Below the pieces are notes generated by a model. It searched no databases. It had not been told where the DNA came from and saw only the letters and a program-made list of their open reading frames with translations. The position numbers and the translations under genes were made by a program. Of a DNA stretch of 64,000 bases, positions 8,518 through 16,562 are shown piece by piece. Every line of letters begins with the position of its first letter. Within the stretch, counting starts at the first letter, position 1. The stretch is from Deltaproteobacteria bacterium (GTDB lineage Bacteria > Desulfobacterota > Desulfuromonadia > Geobacterales > Pseudopelobacteraceae), in assembly GCA_021780495.1 (NCBI GenBank), contig JAJXYO010000037.1:54282-118281 (forward strand), given 5' to 3'.

Positions 8518-9558
8518 CTACAGGAATTCCGACAGCTTCTCCCGCTCGTCTACCAGGTAGAATTCCAGGGTCTTGCGCAGGGCTTCATCGGCACTCGTCA
8601 CCGGCACCCACCCCAGGCACTCCTTGGCACGTTGCACGGACGGTACACGGGTCAGCATGTCCTGGTAGCCCTTGCCGTAGAAGGTGTCAGAGCTGATCTC
8701 CTCGATCACGCACTGCTCGGCCTTTTCCCGGTAGAGCGGGAACTCTGCCACCATGTCGCGCAGCTTGTGGGCCAGCTCCTTGACAGAGAGATCATTGGCC
8801 GGATTGCCGATATTAAAGATTTTCCCGTCGGCACAGCCATTCTCATTGGCGATGATCTTCATCAGACAGTCGATGCCGTCCTCGATATAGGTAAAGGAGC
8901 GGCGCTGGTTGCCGCCATCCACCAGCTGAATCGGTTCACCGGCCAGGATGTCGTACAGAAACTGGGTCAAAACGCGTGAGCTGCCCTCTTTGGCGGTGTG
9001 AATACTGTCCAGCTTGGGGCCAATCCAGTTAAAGGGACGAAAGAGGGTGAATTTCAGACCTTCGTGATTGCCGTAGGCATAAATAACACGATCGAGCATC
9101 TGCTTGGCGCAGGAATAAATCCAGCGTTCCTTGGCGATTGGCCCCAGCATGAGCGGTGAATCCTCTTCGTCAAACTCAGCATCGGGCGACATGCCGTAGA
9201 CCTCTGAGGTGGACGGAAAGATGACCCGTTTCTTGTATTTGTGACAAAGGCGGATGATCTTGAGGTTCTCTTCAAAATCCAGCTCAAAGACCCGTAGCGG
9301 GTCCTTGACGTAGGTCACCGGTGTTGCGATAGCCACCAACGGCAATACAACATCACACTTCTTGATATTGTACTCGATCCATTCTTTGTTGATGGTGATA
9401 TCACCTTCTAAAAAATGAAAGCGAGGATCACCCAACGAGCGCTCCAGCTTGTCGCAGGCCATGTCGAGTCCAAAGACTTCCCAGTCGGTGGTGGTGAGGA
9501 TACGGTGGGTGAGAGCATTGCCGATAAAGCCGTTGACGCCGAGTATGAGTACTTTCAT
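8518..9558 (-). CDS. UDP-glucuronate decarboxylase (stand-alone ArnA C-terminal domain)
   Basis: Extended short-chain dehydrogenase of 346 residues, matching the C-terminal half of E. coli ArnA. That half oxidises and decarboxylates UDP-glucuronate to UDP-4-keto-pentose for 4-amino-arabinose synthesis. Visible motifs are the NAD-binding GVNGFIG (residues 7-13), FPSTSEVYGM with the catalytic Ser-Glu pair of ArnA, and IYSCAKQMLDRVIYAYG (YxxxK-type region shifted as in ArnA). FRPFNWIGP and RRSFTYIEDGIDCL are also conserved. ATG at 9558 is preceded by AGGAG. It overlaps the stop of the formyltransferase gene by 4 bases. A general nucleotide-sugar decarboxylase is the alternative, but the SEV(Y) motif and neighbours favour the Arn pathway. 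Confidence 0.82.
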   Translation of the reverse strand: MKVLILGVNGFIGNALTHRILTTTDWEVFGLDMACDKLERSLGDPRFHFLEGDITINKEWIEYNIKKCDVVLPLVAIATPVTYVKDPLRVFELDFEENLKIIRLCHKYKKRVIFPSTSEVYGMSPDAEFDEEDSPLMLGPIAKERWIYSCAKQMLDRVIYAYGNHEGLKFTLFRPFNWIGPKLDSIHTAKEGSSRVLTQFLYDILAGEPIQLVDGGNQRRSFTYIEDGIDCLMKIIANENGCADGKIFNIGNPANDLSVKELAHKLRDMVAEFPLYREKAEQCVIEEISSDTFYGKGYQDMLTRVPSVQRAKECLGWVPVTSADEALRKTLEFYLVDEREKLSEFL

Positions 9559-10475
9559 GAATTCTCCTGAAATAATGTGATAGGCATTGTATGGGTACTG
9601 ATAAAATCTGCCGCGCTGCACTCCTGTTCGCCTTCGACCTGTAACGACCGAATCTCCAGCAGTCCGTTGCCGGCACCGATCAGCAGCGGGGCGTGTGACA
9701 CGATCAATCCCGGAGCAGCAACCCCTGCCAGCGGCCAGGCCTGCCAGATGAAGGTTTTTTTGCCATCCAGAAACGTAAAAGCACCCGGATAGGGATGAGT
9801 TACGCCGCGAATCAGGTTGTAGACCTGCTCGGCGCTTTTGGTCCAGTCGATGCGTCCATCGGCTGGCTTACGGCCACCGCAGTAGCTTCCTTCAGCCAGA
9901 TTCATCGGGATACGCGCTGCCCTGCCATCTCGCAGCAGCGGCCAGGCACGGGCAATGACGGTCTCCGCAGCAGCGGTCACCTTGCAGAACACGTCGTGCG
10001 CCGTGTCTGTGAAGGAGATCTCCACCATTTCCTGATCTACAATATCTCCGGCATCAGGCTTTTCCACCATATAGTGCAGCGTGGCCCCGGTCACTTTCTC
10101 GCCATTGATCACAGCCCAGTTGACCGGCACCCTGCCGCGATATCTCGGCAGGTACGAACCGTGCAGGTTCAAAGCCCCCCGGCGAGGGATGGCCAACACC
10201 TCCGGCGAGATCATGTTGCGGTAGTAGAAGGAAAGGATAAAATCCGGGGCAATCTCCCGCAGTCGCACCATGTTTTCCGGGGCATTGACGTCGCTGGTCA
10301 GACAGGGGATACCGTGCTGTTTTGCCAGCTCGCGCACCGACTCAAACCAAATCTCCTCTGTTGGTGAATCCTCGTGCGTAAAAATCAGGGCAATCTCGGC
10401 CCCCTGGCGCAGAAGTTCGGACACGCAACGATATCCGACGTTATGGTAGGCACAGACGACCAGTCGATTATTCAT
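9555..10475 (-). CDS. UDP-4-amino-arabinose formyltransferase (stand-alone ArnA N-terminal domain)
   Basis: 306 residues matching the N-terminal half of ArnA, which formylates UDP-Ara4N using 10-formyl-tetrahydrofolate. The core RGALNLHGSYLPRYRG carries the catalytic Asn and His, and EKPDAGDIV carries the catalytic Asp. The end (residues about 205-300) is the Fmt-type C-terminal domain. ATG at 10475 (MNNRLVVCAYHNVGYR) is chosen because the longer frame runs through arnC. It overlaps the arnC stop by 8 bases. In E. coli this activity and the decarboxylase are one 660-residue protein; here they are two coupled genes. Confidence 0.85.
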   Translation of the reverse strand: MNNRLVVCAYHNVGYRCVSELLRQGAEIALIFTHEDSPTEEIWFESVRELAKQHGIPCLTSDVNAPENMVRLREIAPDFILSFYYRNMISPEVLAIPRRGALNLHGSYLPRYRGRVPVNWAVINGEKVTGATLHYMVEKPDAGDIVDQEMVEISFTDTAHDVFCKVTAAAETVIARAWPLLRDGRAARIPMNLAEGSYCGGRKPADGRIDWTKSAEQVYNLIRGVTHPYPGAFTFLDGKKTFIWQAWPLAGVAAPGLIVSHAPLLIGAGNGLLEIRSLQVEGEQECSAADFISTHTMPITLFQENS

Positions 10476-11403
10476 CAAAACCGTATGTCCTTCTGACCAC
10501 GAACCTCGGTCGCTTGCGAACTTCCTGATAGATTCTGCCGACATACTCACCAACGATGCCGATCCCCATAATGATAATGCCGATGAAGAAGAACAGGATC
10601 GCAAACAGGGTAAAGACCCCCTCCACTTCGGCGCCGACAATGAAGCGGCGAATCAGCAGAAAGATGGCGAACGCCAGCGACAGGACGGAAGTGATGATAC
10701 CGCACAGGGCAAACAGCTGTAATGGCACGACTGAAAAACCGGTCATCAGGTCGAAATTGAGCCGGATCAACTTGTACAGGGAGTATTTGCTCTCGCCTGC
10801 GGCCCGCTCGGCATGCGAAACCTCGATTTCAGTTGGCTTGGAGGCGAATGTTTGTGCGAGTGCCGGGATAAAGGTCGTAGATTCTCCGCAGCGATTAATA
10901 TTATCAATTATATTGCGGTGATAGGCTCGCAACATACAGCCATAATCGCTCATCTTCATACCGGTCATCTTGTTGGTAGTTATGTTGACCAGCCGCGATG
11001 CCAGCTTGCGAAAAAGGCTGTCCTGACGCTTCTGGCGGATGGTGCCCACCACATCGTAACCCTTTTCGATCTCGGTCATCAGGCGCGGTATCTCCTCGGG
11101 AGGATTCTGCAAGTCGGCATCCAGAGTAATGACGATCCGTCCAAGAGACATCTCGAAGGCAGCCAGGATTGCCATATGCTGACCAAAATTACCGTTGAAC
11201 TCGATGACCTTGACCCCCGGATACTCATCGACCAGTGTGCGCAGAATTTCCAGTGAACGGTCACGGGAACCGTCATTTGTAAAAAGGATTTCGAACGTGC
11301 GGCCCGTTGCCTTGACAACTGGATAGAGTCGCTCCATCAGCGGAGCGAGATTAGATTCTTCATTATATACCGGCACGACAATACTCAGGTAGGGTTGTTC
11401 CAT
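10468..11403 (-). CDS. arnC: Undecaprenyl-phosphate 4-deoxy-4-formamido-L-arabinose transferase (ArnC)
   Basis: Family GT2 glycosyltransferase, 311 residues. It puts formylated Ara4N on undecaprenyl phosphate at the inner membrane. The N-terminal domain has SIVVPVYNEESNLAPLMERL, the DxD-like LDADLQNPPEEIPRL, GYDVVGTIRQKRQDS and DYGCMLRAYHR, all closely matching E. coli ArnC. Two C-terminal membrane helices (about residues 230-255 and 268-292) end in GEYVGRIYQEVRKRPRF. arnB, arnD, arnT and ugd are not in the window, so the pathway must be completed elsewhere. A DPM-like or GtrB-type transferase is less likely given the adjacent ArnA halves. Confidence 0.85.
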   Translation of the reverse strand: MEQPYLSIVVPVYNEESNLAPLMERLYPVVKATGRTFEILFTNDGSRDRSLEILRTLVDEYPGVKVIEFNGNFGQHMAILAAFEMSLGRIVITLDADLQNPPEEIPRLMTEIEKGYDVVGTIRQKRQDSLFRKLASRLVNITTNKMTGMKMSDYGCMLRAYHRNIIDNINRCGESTTFIPALAQTFASKPTEIEVSHAERAAGESKYSLYKLIRLNFDLMTGFSVVPLQLFALCGIITSVLSLAFAIFLLIRRFIVGAEVEGVFTLFAILFFFIGIIIMGIGIVGEYVGRIYQEVRKRPRFVVRRTYGFDE

Positions 11404-11418
11404 GTTCTGCTCCCGTTA

Positions 11419-12561
11419 TTATCCAGCTGCCAACTCTTGCAACAGTTCCTGTCCATACAAGCCTTTTTGCCACTCGCGCATCCCTGCAATACCGTCCAAC
11501 TCACTGACGGAAACAGGGTTTGCATCGGCCACGGCTTCAAGCATCCAGTTGGGGGCCACCACGCCCGGCTCAAGCCCCAGTGCGGAGCTATGCTGCTCAC
11601 GCCAGCTTTTAAGGCGTTTGATACGATCTTTGGCTCCCTCTGTCAGTTCCTCCCGCCGAACCCGGGGAAAGTGCGGCAGCTTGTCCTCTGGCAGAACCAA
11701 AGCAGCCGATACCGCAGCAAGAATCTTGTCACCGAACCGCTGAATCTGGCCCGGCGTCATACCTTTGATTCCAGTCAGATCGCTTAATGTACGCGGCCTT
11801 TTTTCCGCAGACTCCAGCAGAGTTTCAGCCGACAGAACTTTAAAGGGTGGCCGATCAAGCACGCTGGCCTGGTGATCGCGCAACTGCAGCAACTCCTCCA
11901 GAATCGCAAGAGTTCGGCCCTTGAGTTTTCCAGCCCCTTTGCAGGAGAGGAACAAGGGCCCCTCTTTTTCCGAAACCCGCGCCAGACACAACAACCGGCA
12001 CTCCTCTTCCAGCCAGCTCAGACGTCCTTTTTCAATCAATTCCGCGCTAAGTTGATCGTAGAGCGGGAGCAGATCAGATGTGTCAGCCGCAGCGTAGGCA
12101 CTCATTTCCGGGCTGAGCGGGCGCTTGCTCCAATCGGCTTTTTGATACTTCTTGTTCAGCTCGATCCCGAAACGCGCCTTGAGCAAGGCTGCCAGGCCAA
12201 ATTCGGTGATCCCCAGAAAGCGCGACGCGAGCATGGTATCAAATAGATTCTGAACCTCAATGCCAAAATCCCGGTGGAGCGAACGGATGTCGTAGTCAGC
12301 GCCGTGCATTACGATCATGATCCGCGGGTCTCCCAAAGGAGCGGACAGTGGCGACAAATCCTTCAATGCCAGTGGATCGATCAACCAGCTCTCGGAGCGT
12401 GTTGATACCTGAATCAAACAGACCTTCTCCTGGTAATGATGGAGCGAATCCATCTCCAGATCGACTGCGAACTCAGACTGCCGGCACAGAATCGCTGCCA
12501 CCTCCGACAATCGATCAGCTTTTGTGACTATTTCACATTCGTGCTTGGTAAAAGGCGTCAA
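11419..12561 (-). CDS. rnd: Ribonuclease D
   Basis: 3'-5' exoribonuclease of the DEDDy class that trims tRNA precursors. Its 380 residues show ExoI FAVDLEMDS (Asp-x-Glu), ExoII MIVMHGADYDIRSLHRDFG and ExoIII MSAYAAADTSDLLPLYDQL (Tyr-x3-Asp). Two HRDC-type regions follow (about residues 210-290 and 305-375). The start is TTG at 12561, overlapping the mqnC stop by 4 bases (TTGA), with GGGAG about nine bases upstream. The 15-base gap to arnC suggests shared transcription, although the functions are unrelated. Confidence 0.9.
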   Translation of the reverse strand: MTPFTKHECEIVTKADRLSEVAAILCRQSEFAVDLEMDSLHHYQEKVCLIQVSTRSESWLIDPLALKDLSPLSAPLGDPRIMIVMHGADYDIRSLHRDFGIEVQNLFDTMLASRFLGITEFGLAALLKARFGIELNKKYQKADWSKRPLSPEMSAYAAADTSDLLPLYDQLSAELIEKGRLSWLEEECRLLCLARVSEKEGPLFLSCKGAGKLKGRTLAILEELLQLRDHQASVLDRPPFKVLSAETLLESAEKRPRTLSDLTGIKGMTPGQIQRFGDKILAAVSAALVLPEDKLPHFPRVRREELTEGAKDRIKRLKSWREQHSSALGLEPGVVAPNWMLEAVADANPVSVSELDGIAGMREWQKGLYGQELLQELAAG

Positions 12562-13634
12562 ACCGTAAACTCCCTGATAATAGTATAGGTAGTACTGCGC
12601 TGGGCCGGGATAAATCCGGCCGTCTTGATAAGGATCACCATCTCATCACTTGACATACGGAAACTGCATCCTGCAGCAGCCACCACGTTCTCTTCCAGCA
12701 TGGTTCCCCCCAGGTCGTTGGCACCAAAAAAGAGCGCGGCCTGCGCCATCTTGGCCCCCTGGGTCACCCAGCTGGCTTGAATATTGGGGATGTTATCCAG
12801 CACGATACGCGAAAGTGCCAGTACCTTGAGGTATTCTGTGCCACTGGCGGTCGTGCCGCCCAGTTCAGTATTGCCAGGCTGATAGGTCCAAGGGATAAAG
12901 GCGGTGAAGGATCCACCGGCATCCTGCAGTTCACGAATCCTGAAAAGATGTTCGACAATATCAGCTGGTTTCTCGCAACTTCCAAACATCATAGTTGCGG
13001 TTGTGGGCATCCCAAGCCCAGCAGCCTTGAGCATGACCTCTGCCCATTGACGCCAACCGATTTTTTTCGGAGAGATGCTGCCACGCACGTCGTCGACCAG
13101 AATTTCAGCCCCGCCGCCAGGGATGGAATCAAGACCGGCAACCTTGAGCCGCAGGAGGGTTTCATCAACAGTCAAGCCTGAGTGGGCTGCGATGCAGACC
13201 ACCTCGGCCGGGGACAGGGAGTGGTTCTGAAGAGTCGGATACCGGAGCGCGATCTTGCGGAACAGGTCCTCGAAATACGTGATCGTGAGTTCTGGATTGA
13301 GACCGCCCTGCATGAGTAATTGCGTTCCGCCCTGACTGACAAGTTCATCTATTTTATCAAAGATTTCTTCTTGCGGAAGAACGTATGCATCAGCTGACGT
13401 TTTGTCCCGGTAGAAGGCACAGAACGAGCATTTCGATTCGCAGATATTTGTATAGTTTACATTCCGATCAATAACAAAAGTCACTCTGTTTTCCGGATGC
13501 AGACTCCGCCGTATACGGTCGGCACGCATACCAAGTTCCAGCAGGTCGCCTTCAGTCAGTAACCGGAGTGCCTCGTTGCGCTTGATTCTCTGTTCGGTTA
13601 AAATTCCGGGTTGTGACAAATTTGGTAAAAACAT
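12558..13634 (-). CDS. mqnC: Cyclic dehypoxanthinyl futalosine synthase (MqnC)
   Basis: Radical SAM enzyme of the futalosine route to menaquinone; it cyclises dehypoxanthine futalosine. The 358 residues contain the cluster motif CESKCSFCAFYR (Cx3Cx2C) in the family context DRNVNYTNIC. LLMQGGLNPELTITYFEDLF, DSIPGGGAEIL and AFIPWTYQPGNTEL are also present; the PWTxQPxNT segment separates MqnC from MqnE. The stop of a possible 40-codon reading frame directly abuts its ATG. It indicates that this anaerobe makes menaquinone by the futalosine pathway; the mqnA, B, D and E genes are not in the window. Confidence 0.92.
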   Translation of the reverse strand: MFLPNLSQPGILTEQRIKRNEALRLLTEGDLLELGMRADRIRRSLHPENRVTFVIDRNVNYTNICESKCSFCAFYRDKTSADAYVLPQEEIFDKIDELVSQGGTQLLMQGGLNPELTITYFEDLFRKIALRYPTLQNHSLSPAEVVCIAAHSGLTVDETLLRLKVAGLDSIPGGGAEILVDDVRGSISPKKIGWRQWAEVMLKAAGLGMPTTATMMFGSCEKPADIVEHLFRIRELQDAGGSFTAFIPWTYQPGNTELGGTTASGTEYLKVLALSRIVLDNIPNIQASWVTQGAKMAQAALFFGANDLGGTMLEENVVAAAGCSFRMSSDEMVILIKTAGFIPAQRSTTYTIIREFTV

Positions 13635-13757
13635 TTAAAATTCGGTTTCCTGTCCAGTAGCTGTTTTCATCTTTGCACACGTGTCCGGCTCGACATCACA
13701 CGTTCCCGGCCTGCATCCGTCATTTGGCGCCAACGATGGCGAATTGCGTTTCTTCAA
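13635..13757 (-). CDS. Possible 40-residue leader protein upstream of mqnC
   Basis: Not a recognised family. A TTG at 13757 opens 40 codons that stop (TAA) immediately before the mqnC ATG. The product begins LKKRNSPSLAPNDGCRPGTC and has three Cys in the last two thirds. GAGAGG lies about 11 bases upstream of the TTG. The exact abutment, and the weak Shine-Dalgarno of mqnC itself (AGGAAA 11-13 bases away), would fit translational coupling. With this length an open frame could also be chance. Confidence 0.3.
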   Translation of the reverse strand: MKKRNSPSLAPNDGCRPGTCDVEPDTCAKMKTATGQETEF

Positions 13758-13973
13758 CGGCTTAACACCTCTCACGATTTATAATACTAGACCGACACTT
13801 TAGTTCAGAATCTATTCACCTGCAACTTCATTCTCTATCAGAAGCAGTGTCGCGGCGGGTTTTTCACGTAAAACGCAATATATCGCCATCTACACCCCAA
13901 AAGACGCCGAGACAGGCCAGACCCTTGGCAGGAAGCAAAAAACAGCTTTAAGCCAATTTCTGGGGCTTGATAG
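13758..13973. other. Gene-free spacer between rsmG and the mqnC block
   Basis: Together with the possible leader frame this is a 339-base interval without a recognised gene between rsmG and mqnC. In many bacteria parA and parB follow rsmG, but no remnant of them can be read here. A TATTATAAAT-like box on the minus strand (near 13782-13791) could be the -10 of the mqnC transcript; a convincing -35 was not found. A degenerate parS-like sequence lies at 13860-13875. Confidence 0.4.
13860..13875. other. Degenerate parS-like site
   Basis: TTTTTCACGTAAAACG matches 13 of 16 bases of the parS consensus TGTTTCACGTGAAACA but breaks the central palindrome. On its own it would not be called; it is listed because two good parS sites lie 1.1 and 2.7 kb away. 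Confidence 0.25.
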
Positions 13974-14639
13974 CTAAAAGCCCTGTTCATGGGCGTTTAC
14001 AGCGGAAATAGTAACCAGACACCGGCTGCCTTTATTCATTGGTAGTGTGTAGTGCTCCACCGAACAAATTTCGAACCCCAAGGCACGCAACCCTTTTCCA
14101 GTTCTGTCAATCTCTGATTGCACCTCCGGTCCCTTCATCGCAATTAGTCGTCCGCCACTTTTTAGCAAAGGTGCTGCCAGTACAACAAAGGCATCCAAAC
14201 TCGAAAAAGCTCGCGATGTTATCACATCAAAGCACCCAGCATGGGTGGAATGGAGGCTTTCAACTCTAGCATGCAAAGCCTCAAATCTATCCAGACGTAG
14301 TAATCTGGCAACATGCCGTTGAAACATTATTTTTTTACCAATGGCGTCTACTGAAACTACACTATTATTCGGCTTTATTATTTTAAGAGGTATTGCCGGA
14401 ATGCCGGCTCCTGATCCAACATCAAGAAGAGTATCGTCAGATCTTAAGCACGCAGCAAAAAAAAATGTATCAACTACGTGCTTGATAGCAATGTCGGTAT
14501 CATTACATATGGCCGTTAAGTTAAATTTTCGGTTCCATTTTTTAAGTTCAGCAGCGAACAACTCGAAGGATTGTATGGATTCTTCTGAAATTCTCAGATT
14601 TATTTCGAGTAATGCTTTTTCAAGGTCCGGACGTATCAT
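13974..14639 (-). CDS. rsmG: 16S rRNA G527 N7-methyltransferase (RsmG/GidB)
   Basis: SAM-dependent methyltransferase acting on G527 of 16S rRNA in the 530 loop; its loss gives low-level streptomycin resistance in known species. The 221 residues show the family N-terminus (LKKWNRKFNLTAI), HVVDTFF, the SAM-binding LLDVGSGAGIPAIPLKI (about residues 72-88) and FDVITSRAFSSLDAF. ATG at 14639 overlaps the mnmG stop by 4 bases. Base composition is more AT-rich than in the region right of 23 kb, as for the other genes of the left origin arm. Confidence 0.95.
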   Translation of the reverse strand: MIRPDLEKALLEINLRISEESIQSFELFAAELKKWNRKFNLTAICNDTDIAIKHVVDTFFFAACLRSDDTLLDVGSGAGIPAIPLKIIKPNNSVVSVDAIGKKIMFQRHVARLLRLDRFEALHARVESLHSTHAGCFDVITSRAFSSLDAFVVLAAPLLKSGGRLIAMKGPEVQSEIDRTGKGLRALGFEICSVEHYTLPMNKGSRCLVTISAVNAHEQGF

Positions 14640-16531
14640 TGTTCTATTCCATTTTTTGTTTTCCAGGCCGTAGACCTTAGTGCTATCGACACGACCGAGA
14701 TGGCAGCAGGTGTTATACCCGGAATCCGTGAAGCCTGTCCAAGGGTGTCTGGGCGGAATTTTGTCAGTTTTTCACGAACCTCGCTAGTTAAACCCGTAAT
14801 ACAGGAATAGTCCAGATCTTCCGGCAAACGGGCATCCTCCAAATTGCGTGCACGATATATCTGTTCCAGTTGGCGCTCGATATACCCCTGATATTTGATC
14901 TGGATCTCTACCTGTTCCAGCACGTCGGGTCGCGTTTCACGTGAAACATCGTCAAATATGGCAAGATCCGCATAGGTAATTTCCGGACGTCTGAGCAATT
15001 GCTCAAGAGAGGTACCTTTCTGAATATCGGAAAGCTGATGACCTTCCAAAAAGGCCACCTCCTGATCAGACATACTCAATCTTGTAGTTGCTATGCGCTT
15101 CTGTTCAGACAAAATCATCTCTTGCTTAAACTGAAAACCACGATACAATTCTTCACACACCAACCCCAGTGCATGCCCCTTTTCTCTCAATCTCAAATCA
15201 GCGTTGTCTTCACGCAACAACAACCGATACTCGGCCCGAGAAGTAAACATGCGATACGGTTCTTTAGTGCCAAGGGTCACCAAATCGTCAATCATAACCC
15301 CGATGTAAGCCTCACTTCTACCCAATACAAGTGGCTCCTTGCCCCGCACACGTAGCGCAGCATTAATACCGGCCATCAAACCCTGCCCGGCGGCCTCTTC
15401 GTAACCGGATGTTCCGTTGATCTGACCGGCATGGTACAGGTTGCGGATCAACTTTGTTTCAAGCGATGAATGCAACTGGATTGGATCCACATAGTCATAT
15501 TCTATAGCATAGGCAGGACGCATGATCTCAACACGCTCCAGCCCTTCTATAGACCGATAGAAGGGAATCTGGATATCTATCGGCAATGAGGTCGACAGAC
15601 CACTAGGATATACCTCGACGGTCTCCAGGCCCTCAGGCTCGATAAACGTCTGATGACGTTCCTTGTCGGGGAAGCGCACCACCTTGTCTTCGATGGACGG
15701 ACAATACCGCGGACCTACTCCTTCAATAATTCCGGAATATAGTGGCGAGCGATCAAGTCCAGAGCGTATGATTTCGTGAGAACGATGGTTTGTATACGCA
15801 ATGTGACATGGCACCTGACGCAACGTGATACGATCCGTCGAAAAGGAAAAGGGAGCAGGGGGGCTATCGCCGTGCTGGACCTCAAGACGGGTAAAATCGA
15901 TTGTCCGGCCGTCCAATCGGGCTGGTGTGCCAGTTTTTAGCCGTCCCACCTCAAACCCCAGCGTTCGTAACTGGTCGGAAAGGCCCACTGACGGCAAATC
16001 GCCAGCCCTTCCACCCGGATAATTTGTCAAACCTATGTGTATGAGGCCGCGCATGAATGTACCGGTTGTCAGCACAACGGTACGACCCTTAAATCGGATG
16101 CCTGAGCGTGTATCGACACCCTTTAACTCATTGCCTTCGAGGTATAGTCCGGTTACTTCACCCTGCTTTAGAAACAAGTTGTCCTGCTGCTCAAGCACAG
16201 ACTTCATACGGAGTCGATACAGCTGCTTATCTGCCTGAGCTCGCGAAGCTCGGACAGCCGGGCCCTTGCGGGTATTGAGTACTCGAAACTGGATTCCGGT
16301 TGCATCGATGTTTTTGGCCATTTCACCACCCAGGGCATCGATCTCTTTGACCAGATGACCTTTAGCCAAGCCACCGATAGCCGGATTGCAGGACATAAGG
16401 GCAATGGCATCAAGATTTATGGTCAGCATCAACGTACTGCAGCCCATGCGTGCAGCTGCCAGCGCGGCTTCGCAACCCGCGTGCCCGGCGCCTACGACGA
16501 TTACATCATAAGCAGTTTCATAACTATGCAT
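14636..16531 (-). CDS. mnmG: tRNA uridine-5-carboxymethylaminomethyl modification enzyme MnmG (GidA)
   Basis: FAD-dependent subunit of the MnmEG complex, which modifies U34 of several tRNAs. The 631 residues are full length: FAD-binding DVIVVGAGHAGCEAALAAAR at the N-terminus, NPAIGGLAKGHLVKEIDALG, the active-site segments GPRYCPSIEDKVVRF and GLMAGINAALR, and the helical C-terminal tRNA/MnmE-binding domain. ATG at 16531 lies downstream of a parS site in the 31-base gap to mnmE. A second parS site lies inside the coding sequence at 14933-14948. Confidence 0.97.
   Translation of the reverse strand: MHSYETAYDVIVVGAGHAGCEAALAAARMGCSTLMLTINLDAIALMSCNPAIGGLAKGHLVKEIDALGGEMAKNIDATGIQFRVLNTRKGPAVRASRAQADKQLYRLRMKSVLEQQDNLFLKQGEVTGLYLEGNELKGVDTRSGIRFKGRTVVLTTGTFMRGLIHIGLTNYPGGRAGDLPSVGLSDQLRTLGFEVGRLKTGTPARLDGRTIDFTRLEVQHGDSPPAPFSFSTDRITLRQVPCHIAYTNHRSHEIIRSGLDRSPLYSGIIEGVGPRYCPSIEDKVVRFPDKERHQTFIEPEGLETVEVYPSGLSTSLPIDIQIPFYRSIEGLERVEIMRPAYAIEYDYVDPIQLHSSLETKLIRNLYHAGQINGTSGYEEAAGQGLMAGINAALRVRGKEPLVLGRSEAYIGVMIDDLVTLGTKEPYRMFTSRAEYRLLLREDNADLRLREKGHALGLVCEELYRGFQFKQEMILSEQKRIATTRLSMSDQEVAFLEGHQLSDIQKGTSLEQLLRRPEITYADLAIFDDVSRETRPDVLEQVEIQIKYQGYIERQLEQIYRARNLEDARLPEDLDYSCITGLTSEVREKLTKFRPDTLGQASRIPGITPAAISVVSIALRSTAWKTKNGIEQ
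14933..14948. other. parS site (ParB binding) inside mnmG
   Basis: CGTTTCACGTGAAACA matches the parS consensus TGTTTCACGTGAAACA at 15 of 16 positions and contains the perfect 14-base palindrome GTTTCACGTGAAAC. It lies in the mnmG coding sequence about 5.7 kb left of dnaA, where parS sites cluster in many bacteria. In known systems ParB loads here and recruits ParA and SMC. Confidence 0.88.
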
Positions 16532-16542
16532 ATATGTACCTA

Positions 16543-16558
16543 TGTTTCACGTGGAACA
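16543..16558. other. parS site (ParB binding) between mnmG and mnmE
   Basis: The plus strand reads TGTTTCACGTGGAACA. Its reverse complement, TGTTCCACGTGAAACA, fits the Bacillus subtilis consensus TGTTnCACGTGAAACA exactly. It fills most of the 31-base mnmE-mnmG gap, 12 bases ahead of the mnmG ATG. Confidence 0.88.
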
Positions 16559-16562
16559 GTGG

